Assembly: GCA_018262505.1 (NCBI GenBank) | Contig: JAGSYV010000059.1 | Coordinates: 1-49,906, forward strand | Source: Pseudomonadota bacterium | Lineage (GTDB): Bacteria; Pseudomonadota; Alphaproteobacteria; Rhizobiales; Pleomorphomonadaceae | Direction of reading: 5' to 3' | Length of the DNA: 49,906 nucleotides | Shown: positions 43,664 through 49,906 of the stretch, in pieces | Layout of the letters: each line of letters starts with the position of its first letter | Numbering within the stretch: the stretch's first letter is position 1 | Notes under the pieces: generated by a model | What the model was told of the DNA's origin: nothing | The model's input: only the letters and a program-made list of their open reading frames with translations | Database searches by the model: none | Made by a program: the position numbers and the translations under genes

Positions 43664-45052
43664 ATGATCAAGACTCCCTCCCCCGCCCCCAAGGCGAATA
43701 AGTCCCCGGCCAAGGCCGACGATGGCGCCGACCGTATCGCCAAGGTGATTGCACGCGCCGGCCTCTGCTCGCGCCGCGAGGCCGAAGCCTGGATCGCCGA
43801 TGGTCGCGTCAAGCTCAACGGCCGCCTCCTGGACACGCCGGCGGTTACCGTCAAGGCTGGCGACAAGGTCGAGGTGGACGGTCAGCCGCTGCCCGAGCGC
43901 GACCGTACCCGCCTTTGGCTGTTCCACAAGCCGCGTGGCACCGTCACCACCACCTACGATCCCGAAGGGCGGCCGACGGTGTTTTCGATCTTGCCCGAGG
44001 ATCTGCCGCGCGTCATGACCATCGGCCGGCTCGACATCAACACCGAAGGCCTATTGCTGCTGACCAACGATGGCGGTCTCGCTCGCATTCTGGAACTGCC
44101 GACCACCGGCTGGCTCCGTCGCTACCGGGTGCGTGCCCATGGCGACATCAATCAGGCGCGACTCGATGCGTTGAAGGATGGCATCGCCATCGACGGCATT
44201 CTCTACGGTTCGGTGGAGGCGACGCTCGACCGCCGCCAGGGCGACAATGTCTGGCTGACAATCGGCCTGCGTGAAGGCAAGAACCGAGAGGTGAAGACCA
44301 TCCTCGCCCACCTCGGGCTCGACGTGAACCGGCTGATCCGCGTCTCCTTCGGCCCGTTCCAGCTCGGCGATCTGGCCGACGGCGCCGTGGAAGAGGTGCC
44401 GCGCCGCGTGCTGCGCGCCCAGCTTGGCGATCGGATCGCCGGCGAAGCGAGCGCCGACTTCGAGGCGCGTGAGGATGATCGCGCGCCGATCCAGTCGGTG
44501 ATCGCCAAGGCCGGCAAGGCTGCGTCCAGCGCGAAGGAAAAGGCGCCCGTTGCCAAGGAAAAGGCCCCAGTGCGACCGAAAGCCGTTTCGGCGTCGGCGA
44601 ACCGCAAGCGCCACGAGGCCGATCTCGATGCATCGACAACGCGCCACCCGACCGGGCGGAGCGCTGGCAAAGCCGGAAGCGGAAAATCACCGGCTCGCAC
44701 CGCCAAGGCGGAAAAGCCGCCGCGCGCCACGCTGACTCTCAAGAGCGGCGTCAGTGATGAGCGGCGCGCCGGCCGCCTCACCCGCCGTGCTGAGACCGAA
44801 GACGCGCCGCGCGCTTACAAATCGGGCAAGAGCTTCGAGGTCGACCGCAAGCCGCGCGCCCACGGCGATGAGCCGACCCGGGTGCGCGGCGAAGGACCAC
44901 AACGGGGGATTGTCCCCAAGGGCAGCCGCATCCAGGATGGCAGCCCGATGGGCGCGACCAAGGGCAAGGGGAGCCGAGGGGGACCGAAGGACGGTGCCGG
45001 CCGGAGCGGAACGGGCAAGCCGGGAGGGCGCGATGCGGATCGTCGCCGGTAA
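43664..45052 (+). CDS. RluB/RsuA-type rRNA pseudouridine synthase with a long basic tail
   Basis: A 462-residue pseudouridine synthase. S4 RNA-binding domain (RIAKVIARAGLCSRREAEAW), then the RsuA core with FHKPRGTVTTTYDPEGRPTV, the catalytic aspartate in IGRLDINTEGLLLLTNDGGL and NREVKTILAHLGLDVNRLIR. Family cores are about 250 residues; here some 200 further residues are low-complexity, rich in Lys, Arg, Ala and Gly, with short repeats such as AKEKAPVAKEKAPV. The tail is probably disordered and RNA-binding. Its end overlaps rsmD by 20 bp. Confidence 0.9.
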   Translation: MIKTPSPAPKANKSPAKADDGADRIAKVIARAGLCSRREAEAWIADGRVKLNGRLLDTPAVTVKAGDKVEVDGQPLPERDRTRLWLFHKPRGTVTTTYDPEGRPTVFSILPEDLPRVMTIGRLDINTEGLLLLTNDGGLARILELPTTGWLRRYRVRAHGDINQARLDALKDGIAIDGILYGSVEATLDRRQGDNVWLTIGLREGKNREVKTILAHLGLDVNRLIRVSFGPFQLGDLADGAVEEVPRRVLRAQLGDRIAGEASADFEAREDDRAPIQSVIAKAGKAASSAKEKAPVAKEKAPVRPKAVSASANRKRHEADLDASTTRHPTGRSAGKAGSGKSPARTAKAEKPPRATLTLKSGVSDERRAGRLTRRAETEDAPRAYKSGKSFEVDRKPRAHGDEPTRVRGEGPQRGIVPKGSRIQDGSPMGATKGKGSRGGPKDGAGRSGTGKPGGRDADRRR

Positions 45053-45593
45053 GCATCGAGGCGCCGCGCTGGCCACACCGGTGGCCGGCAGCCTCGCCAT
45101 CCGCCCCACTTCCGACCGCCTGCGCGAGAGCGTCTTCAACATCCTCGAGCATGGCTATGAGGGCGTGTTCGACGGGGCTCGGGTCATGGACGTGTTCGCC
45201 GGAACCGGCGCGCTAGGCTTCGAGGCGATGAGCCGGGGTGCCAAGACCTGCCTGTTCGTCGAGGAGGCGGCGGAGGCGCGCGGCCTCATTCGCCGCAACC
45301 AGGAAACGCTTGGCCTGATGGGCACGACGCGCATCTTCCGTCGCGACGCCACAACCATGGGATCGATCGGCCCGGCCGAGCCCTACACGCTCGCCTTTCT
45401 CGACCCGCCCTACGGCAAGGGCCTCGCCGAAAAAGCGCTTGCTTCGCTTCTAGCCGGCGGGTGGCTCGCGAAGGACGCACTCGTCGTTGTCGAGGAAACG
45501 GCCAAGGGCGAAGTGGCGCTGCCGGAAGGCTTCGAACGTCTCGACCAACGCTCTTACGGCGAGACGCAGGTGGTCTTCGCCCGCCGGACCTGA
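45033..45593 (+). CDS. rsmD: 16S rRNA (guanine(966)-N(2))-methyltransferase
   Basis: Methylates G966 of 16S rRNA. The 186-residue SAM-dependent enzyme shows RIVAGKHRGAALATPVAGSL, the SAM loop VMDVFAGTGALGFEAMSRGA and the catalytic FLDPPYGKGLAEKAL (DPPY). ATG 45033 follows GGGAGGG. Its reading frame starts inside the end of the pseudouridine synthase gene, so the two rRNA enzymes are coupled. The convergent HugZ-like gene ends 6 bp away. Confidence 0.94.
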   Translation: MRIVAGKHRGAALATPVAGSLAIRPTSDRLRESVFNILEHGYEGVFDGARVMDVFAGTGALGFEAMSRGAKTCLFVEEAAEARGLIRRNQETLGLMGTTRIFRRDATTMGSIGPAEPYTLAFLDPPYGKGLAEKALASLLAGGWLAKDALVVVEETAKGEVALPEGFERLDQRSYGETQVVFARRT

Positions 45594-45599
45594 TCTCGT

Positions 45600-46262
45600 T
45601 CAGCCAAGTCCGGCGAGAAAAGCCTTTACCTCGCCAGGATCGTCGACGCGGCGCGGAAAGGACAACCGCTTCACGCTTTTGTCGGCGACATCGACGCCAT
45701 CGGGATCGACCGCCACAAGCCGGGGGCCGGAGCCGTTGAGGTCGTCCAGAAGGCCGGCCTCGGCGGCGGCGAACGCATCGGCCACAGCCGCCGGCACCAG
45801 GAATTCAGAGGCAAAAAGGCGTGCGATCCGCCCGAAGCCGGCGACAAGATGAACGCCGTCCACGTTCATGTGATGAATGGAAAAATCGCCGAAACCGGCG
45901 TACCCCTCCGCCTGCGGGTGGCGCGCCAGGAAGCGGCCGAGGAGCCGCGCGTGGCTAGCCTCGTCGCGCGCGACACGCCGGAAGTTGCCCATGACGGTGA
46001 CCCGGGCACCCGTCAGCGGATCCTCGCCATCACCAGCTGGCGCCTGCATCAGGAGCGAGGCGCGTCCATCGCGTGCGAGATGGCGGGTGTGAGCGGCAAG
46101 GCCCGAGAGAAAGACGAGCGGAGCGCCGTCGATATCGGTCGCCACCGTCACAAAGGTGACGAACGGTCCGCCTTCGGTCGTGAGCGTGCCGAGGGCGGCG
46201 GTTGCCGCCGATCGAACAATCCGGCGCGCCATATCCTGGGCATCGAAGCGGGCATCATCCAT
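45600..46262 (-). CDS. HugZ-like / pyridoxamine 5'-phosphate oxidase-related protein
   Basis: A 220-residue protein with a split-barrel flavin/heme-binding fold at the N-terminus (TAALGTLTTEGGPFVTFVTV, DGAPLVFLSGLAAHTRHLAR) and a DUF2470-like C-terminus (VDPDGVDVADKSVKRLSFP). This pattern is that of HugZ-type heme-utilisation proteins. Histidines in FSIHHMNVDGVHLVAGFGR could bind the ligand. Alone on its strand; the 267-bp gap before chvI has no other gene I can support. Confidence 0.85.
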   Translation of the reverse strand: MDDARFDAQDMARRIVRSAATAALGTLTTEGGPFVTFVTVATDIDGAPLVFLSGLAAHTRHLARDGRASLLMQAPAGDGEDPLTGARVTVMGNFRRVARDEASHARLLGRFLARHPQAEGYAGFGDFSIHHMNVDGVHLVAGFGRIARLFASEFLVPAAVADAFAAAEAGLLDDLNGSGPRLVAVDPDGVDVADKSVKRLSFPRRVDDPGEVKAFLAGLG

Positions 46263-46529
46263 TCGAAATCTTCCCTTGAATTGCCCGACGGCTTGCGCCG
46301 GGCGAGAATCGGAGCCGAGCGAACTGCGTGCGGAGCCGCCCTAGTCTTACTCGGCGCGGGCGCAAATTCACGCTCACGGCACCGAAAGAAGGTGAAAAAG
46401 CGAGTGAATTCTTGATCTTTCTACATTGTTGCCCAGATTCTGCTCAACTCTGCTACAAAGGTCCGGCTGTCGATACCGACCGATTATGACATGAAGAGCT
46501 AAGGCTCGGAACTGACGGGGACCTGGGGC

Positions 46530-47234
46530 ATGCCGACCATCGCGCTCGTGGACGATGACAGAAACATCCTGACGTCCGTTTCGATCGCCCTCGAATCGGA
46601 GGGCTATCGCGTCGAGACCTATACTGACGGAGCGTCTGCCCTCGACGGTCTGACCAAGGTGCAGCCCGACCTTGCCATCCTCGACATCAAGATGCCGCGC
46701 ATGGACGGTATGGAGCTGCTCCGCCGCCTCCGCCAGAAGACCGACATGCCGGTCATCTTCCTGACCTCCAAGGACGACGAGATCGACGAGTTGTTCGGCC
46801 TCAAGATGGGCGCCGACGACTTCATTCACAAACCGTTCTCGCAGCGGCTTCTGGTCGAGCGCGTCAAGGCGGTGCTGCGGCGTGTCGCCCCGCGCGACAC
46901 CAATGCCACCCCGAAGCCGAGCGACGCCAATCGCAACATCGAGCGTGGCAACCTCGTGATGGACCAGGAGCGGCACACCTGCACCTGGAAAGGCCAGAAC
47001 GTGGTGCTGACCGTCACCGAGTTCCTGATCCTGTTCGCGCTGGCCCAAAGGCCCGGCGTGGTCAAGAGCCGCAACGCGCTGATGGATGCCGCCTATGACG
47101 ATCAGGTCTACGTCGATGACCGCACGATCGACAGCCACATCAAGCGGCTGCGCAAGAAGTTCAAGGCTATCGACGACGACTTCGAAATGATCGAAACTCT
47201 CTATGGCGTCGGCTACCGCTTCAAGGAGACTTGA
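46530..47234 (+). CDS. chvI: Response regulator ChvI
   Basis: OmpR-class response regulator of the ChvG/ChvI envelope-stress system, which controls succinoglycan, motility and acid or host responses in rhizobia, Agrobacterium and Brucella. The 234-residue product has the receiver (VDDD acidic patch; phosphoacceptor D52 in [13 protein letters not shown]; switch lysine in FIHKPFS) and a winged-helix domain ([20 protein letters not shown] to [16 protein letters not shown]). A TTGATC near 46412 could be part of its promoter; the -10 is unclear. Between it and chvG are two hairpins. Confidence 0.96.
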   Translation: MPTIALVDDDRNILTSVSIALESEGYRVETYTDGASALDGLTKVQPDLAILDIKMPRMDGMELLRRLRQKTDMPVIFLTSKDDEIDELFGLKMGADDFIHKPFSQRLLVERVKAVLRRVAPRDTNATPKPSDANRNIERGNLVMDQERHTCTWKGQNVVLTVTEFLILFALAQRPGVVKSRNALMDAAYDDQVYVDDRTIDSHIKRLRKKFKAIDDDFEMIETLYGVGYRFKET

Positions 47235-47257
47235 GGTGCGGGCCCGCGGATGAGTTT

Positions 47258-47300
47258 GACATTTGAGTCCTCGCAGACATAAGGCTGCCGATCAAATGTC
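47258..47300. repeat. Hairpin sharing the core of the 57-bp repeat, plus a GC palindrome
   Basis: GACATTTGA (47258-47266) and TCAAATGTC (47292-47300) form a 9-bp stem over a 25-nt loop; the arms share GACATTTG with the 57-bp repeat at 47347. GCGGGCCCGC (47238-47247), right after the chvI stop, is a perfect 10-bp palindrome. Together they make the chvI-chvG gap rich in structure. Confidence 0.55.
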
Positions 47301-47346
47301 GGAGGCTCCGCTGGAAACATTGGGTTGCCAGTGGTTCTTTTGACTT

Positions 47347-47403
47347 CGACATTTGCTCCGAGGGTGGTATCGGCGGCATGCAAATGTCGGAGTCGAACCG
47401 CTG
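47347..47403. repeat. 57-bp dispersed palindromic repeat, copy 2 (reverse orientation)
   Basis: CGACATTTGC (47347-47356) pairs with GCAAATGTCG (47380-47389), and the stem extends outward to GAC/GTC with one G-T pair. Read on the minus strand it matches 3964-4020 at 51 of 57 positions. The repeat contains the ATG codons at 47378 and 47384 that would otherwise look like chvG starts, and it ends 17 bases before the preferred chvG start. Confidence 0.8.
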
Positions 47404-47419
47404 GCAGGAAGCGATGCTG

Positions 47420-49192
47420 ATGAGGGTTAGCCAGGAAGCCGACCGGGCCGACGGCGGGCGCATTCAAACGATGCGCCGGCTGGTGCCGGTTATTATCCGC
47501 CGTGTCAAACGCTTCGCGGCGACGTCGATCGGCACTTCCCTCAGCCGCCGCATCCTCGTCCTCAACCTCGCCGGGCTGGCAGCGCTGGTGGCCGGCATTC
47601 TCTACCTCAACCAATTCCGGGCCGGTCTGATCGATGCGCGCGTCGAGAGCCTGCTGACGCAGGGCGAGATCATGGCCGGCGCCATTGCGGCCTCGGCCTC
47701 GGCGGTGTCCAATACCATCACCATCGATCCCGAACGCCTCCTGCAAATGCAGGCCGGCGGCGAGGTCACCGCCCCAATAGATACCGAGAGTCTCGACTTT
47801 CCGATCAATCCGGAGCGCGTGGCGCCACTCCTGCGCCGGTTGATCACGCCGACCAAAACGCGGGCACGCATCTACGATCGCGATGGTATCCTGATCCTCG
47901 ATTCTCGCTTCCTCTATTCGCGAGGGCAGGTGCTTCGCTTCAACCTGCCGCCGGCGAAACCGGTGGCGCCATCGCTCCTCGAACAGGCGATCAATGCCAT
48001 CACCTTTCGCCTGAGACGCTTCGACCTCCCCGTTTACCGCGAGCTCGGCGGCGCCAACGGGCGCGGCTACCCCGAGGTGGAGCAGGCCCTCAACGGAGCC
48101 CCCGGCACGGTGGTGCGTGTCACCGAGGCCGGCGAGATGATCGTCTCGGTGGCCGTTCCGGTGCAGCGCTTCAATGTCGTCGTCGGTTCGCTGCTGCTTT
48201 CCACCGAAGGCGGCGATATCGACGCCATCGTCACGGCCGAACGCTGGGGCATCTTCCGCGTCTTCCTGGTGGCGGCTGCCGTCACCGCGACGCTATCCTT
48301 CCTGCTTGCCGGTACCATCGCCCGGCCGCTCCGCCGTCTTGCCGCGGCGGCCGACCGCATCCGGCGCGGCGTCAAGCAGCGAGAAGAGATCCCCTCTTTC
48401 GACCGCGAAGATGAGATCGGCGACCTCGCCCGTGCTTTCCGTGACATGACCAACGCCCTCTACAGCCGGATGGATGCGACCGAGAGCTTCGCCGCCGATG
48501 TCGCCCACGAGCTCAAGAATCCGCTGACTTCGCTGCGCTCGGCCGTAGAGACGCTGCCGCTCGCCAAGAGCGACAACAGCCGGGAGCGGCTTCTCGAGAT
48601 CATTCAGCATGACGTCCGTCGTCTCGACCGGCTGATCACCGACATTTCCGATGCCTCGCGCCTCGACGCCGAACTCGCTCGCGAGGACGTGGCGCTGCTC
48701 GACGTCGGTCGGCTCATCGAAGGCGTCGTCTTGTTGGCCCGGGAGACCGGCCGCCATCAGGAGGTCGGCATAGATCTCAGGATTGACCGCGGCGAGGGCG
48801 ACAAGCCCTTGACGGTGCTGGGGCATGACAGCCGGCTTGGGCAGGTGTTCAATAACCTGATCGACAATGCCCGCTCTTTCTCACCGGACGGCGGCCGGGT
48901 CGAGGTGACCGTCTGCCGAGACGACCACGTGATCAATGTCATCGTCGACGACCACGGTCCGGGTATTCGCGCCGAAAAGCTCGAGCGCGTGTTCGAGCGC
49001 TTCTACACCGACCGCCCGGAGGGCGAGAGCTTCGGCAACAATTCCGGCCTCGGACTATCGATTTCCAAGCAGATCGTCGAAGCCCATCGCGGCACCATCA
49101 CGGCAATCAACCGCCAGGACGACCCCGGCGATCCTACACATGTCACCGGTGCGCGCTTCGTGGTGTCGTTGCCGGCGGACCTCGCCTCATGA
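47420..49192 (+). CDS. chvG: Sensor histidine kinase ChvG
   Basis: Membrane kinase partner of ChvI (590 residues). Two transmembrane helices (about 41-63, ILVLNLAGLAALVAGILYL, and about 277-300) flank the periplasmic sensor domain; then HAMP, DHp with H363 in SFAADVAHELKNPLTSLRSA, and HATPase with N-box GQVFNNLIDNARSF, G1 DDHGPGIRAE and G2 GLGLSISKQI. AGGAAG lies eight bases before ATG 47420; earlier ATGs at 47378 and 47384 are inside the palindromic repeat. The gap after chvI is 185 bp. The stop overlaps hprK (ATGA). Confidence 0.95.
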   Translation: MRVSQEADRADGGRIQTMRRLVPVIIRRVKRFAATSIGTSLSRRILVLNLAGLAALVAGILYLNQFRAGLIDARVESLLTQGEIMAGAIAASASAVSNTITIDPERLLQMQAGGEVTAPIDTESLDFPINPERVAPLLRRLITPTKTRARIYDRDGILILDSRFLYSRGQVLRFNLPPAKPVAPSLLEQAINAITFRLRRFDLPVYRELGGANGRGYPEVEQALNGAPGTVVRVTEAGEMIVSVAVPVQRFNVVVGSLLLSTEGGDIDAIVTAERWGIFRVFLVAAAVTATLSFLLAGTIARPLRRLAAAADRIRRGVKQREEIPSFDREDEIGDLARAFRDMTNALYSRMDATESFAADVAHELKNPLTSLRSAVETLPLAKSDNSRERLLEIIQHDVRRLDRLITDISDASRLDAELAREDVALLDVGRLIEGVVLLARETGRHQEVGIDLRIDRGEGDKPLTVLGHDSRLGQVFNNLIDNARSFSPDGGRVEVTVCRDDHVINVIVDDHGPGIRAEKLERVFERFYTDRPEGESFGNNSGLGLSISKQIVEAHRGTITAINRQDDPGDPTHVTGARFVVSLPADLAS

Positions 49193-49641
49193 ACCAGCCA
49201 ACCGTCCACGCCACCGCGGTCGTCATCGGTGAAGCCGGCGTGCTGATCCGCGGCGCCTCGGGCGCGGGAAAGACGTCGCTCGCCTTCGCCCTTGTCGACG
49301 CCGCTCGCCGGGGCGGCCTTTACGCCGCCTTCGTCGCCGACGACCATGTCGCGTTGACTGCTCTGAACGGCCGTCTTCTTGCTCGCTGTCCGGAGCCCAT
49401 CGCCGGCCTTGCCGAGCGACGCGGTCATGGCGTCGAGAAAGTGGAGCACGTACCGATGGCTGTGATCCGGCTCGTTGCCGACCTTGTCGACGCGGAGACA
49501 ATGTCCCGCCTGCCGGAGGCGGCGGAGGAAGAGACCGAAATCGAAGGTTTGAGACTGCCGAGGCAAGCGATTCCGGCCCGACAAACGGTGGTTTCGCTAC
49601 CGCTGCTCACCGCCGCGCTCGCCGAAATGAACAAGATTTAA
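49189..49641 (+). CDS. hprK: Short HPr kinase/phosphorylase
   Basis: The compact alphaproteobacterial HprK (150 residues against about 310 in Firmicutes), consisting of the C-terminal kinase core. Walker A is GASGAGKTSLAFALVDAARR near residue 20; the Asp of VADDHVALTALNG supports catalysis. It phosphorylates HPr on serine and links the PTS-Ntr system to carbon state; in relatives it follows chvG, as here, and precedes PTS EIIA and HPr genes that would lie beyond the window. Coupled to chvG by a 4-bp overlap. Confidence 0.93.
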   Translation: MNQPTVHATAVVIGEAGVLIRGASGAGKTSLAFALVDAARRGGLYAAFVADDHVALTALNGRLLARCPEPIAGLAERRGHGVEKVEHVPMAVIRLVADLVDAETMSRLPEAAEEETEIEGLRLPRQAIPARQTVVSLPLLTAALAEMNKI

Positions 49642-49906
49642 CGATCGAAGCCGCAATTCCGACAAACCTTGCGTTCTTCTCCTAAAGTCCCCTTAAGGCC
49701 CGGGTTTTCGGGCCAATGCCGCGTCTCTTTTGTCGTGCCGGCCCGCCGTTGCCTGCCCTTGAGAACAGCTCCCGGCCCGATCACGATCCGATTTCCTCTT
49801 GCAAGACGTCCCGCTCTGGTGAAGATGTGGCCCGTTCCAGCTTGGAGCGAAACCAACATGGCGTGCCGCATGATCTTCGCATTCTATAGGGATCGGACCC
49901 CAGCAT
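49642..49906. other. Window end, 265 bp without a supported gene
   Basis: No gene is supported. A hairpin GGCCCG/CGGGCC (49697-49714, 6-bp stem) lies 56 bases after the hprK stop and might end its transcript. The window closes before the PTS gene expected from other Hyphomicrobiales. Confidence 0.4.

Noticed and set aside
49638-49871. Minus-strand open frame of 77 codons after hprK
   Set aside because: Overlaps the hprK end, has no family features or ribosome binding site; two cysteines near its end are not enough to support it.
1-49906. CRISPR array, prophage, insertion sequence, tRNA or rRNA
   Set aside because: No regularly spaced repeats, integrase, transposase, capsid genes, or tRNA/rRNA signatures were seen on either strand by eye.

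Overview
The window reads as chromosomal core sequence of a GC-rich alphaproteobacterium of the order Hyphomicrobiales (Rhizobiales). The evidence is gene content and order: ispH-thrB-rnhA; patatin-tadA-pseudouridine synthase-rsmD; pmbA-cysQ-like-DUF4170-DUF374-waaA-lpxK; thrC-M16 peptidase-GNAT; and the chvI-chvG-hprK signalling locus with the short alphaproteobacterial HprK. A genus cannot be fixed from the sequence alone. There is no prophage, insertion sequence, CRISPR array, rRNA or tRNA that I can see. About 47 protein genes cover nearly all of the window.

Layout. 0.1-4.6 kb: a broken TerB-DnaJ co-chaperone gene, a GNAT acetyltransferase, AMP nucleosidase, a HAD phosphatase and an unknown exported protein. 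4.7-7.3 kb (minus): a FliK-like hook-length protein coupled to an orphan FlhB C-terminal domain. 7.4-12.6 kb (minus): the glycine cleavage operon gcvT-gcvH-gcvPA-(52-residue ORF)-gcvPB behind a tandem glycine riboswitch. 12.6-18.3 kb: a lipoprotein, the ispH-thrB-rnhA-lipid kinase operon, a peroxiredoxin flanked by palindromic repeats, and a DsbD-N-like protein. 18.5-24.2 kb: a chemoreceptor without its first membrane helix, YqgE, purD, ubiA and a DUF6101-like protein. 24.6-30.2 kb (plus): pmbA/tldE through waaA and lpxK, the last steps toward Kdo2-lipid A. 30.2-35.4 kb (minus): DUF2093, MATE, TerC, a HAD phosphatase, tldD and an IalB-family protein. 35.5-42.0 kb (minus): a large PAS-GGDEF-EAL membrane protein with altered signature motifs, GNAT, an M16 peptidase and thrC. 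42.2-46.3 kb: patatin, tadA, pseudouridine synthase, rsmD and a HugZ-like protein. 46.5-49.6 kb: chvI, chvG and hprK.

Themes. Envelope biogenesis and sensing are well represented: lipid A assembly, the ChvI/ChvG envelope-stress system, a c-di-GMP-related sensor and a chemoreceptor. One-carbon/glycine metabolism has an RNA switch. Both halves of the TldD/TldE protease are present but in separate operons. Translational coupling through ATGA overlaps is the rule: gcvPA/ORF/gcvPB, thrB/rnhA, fliK/flhB-C, chvG/hprK. Two convergent pairs have stop codons that abut with no spacer.

Most worth a second look: the 52-residue ORF doubly coupled inside the gcv operon; the FliK/FlhB-C orphan pair; a 57-bp palindromic repeat found in opposite orientations 43 kb apart (51 of 57 positions identical), one copy touching the start of chvG; the altered GGDEF and EAL motifs; and two apparent reading-frame lesions (TerB-DnaJ gene and M16 peptidase). 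All calls come from reading the sequence; no database search was run.
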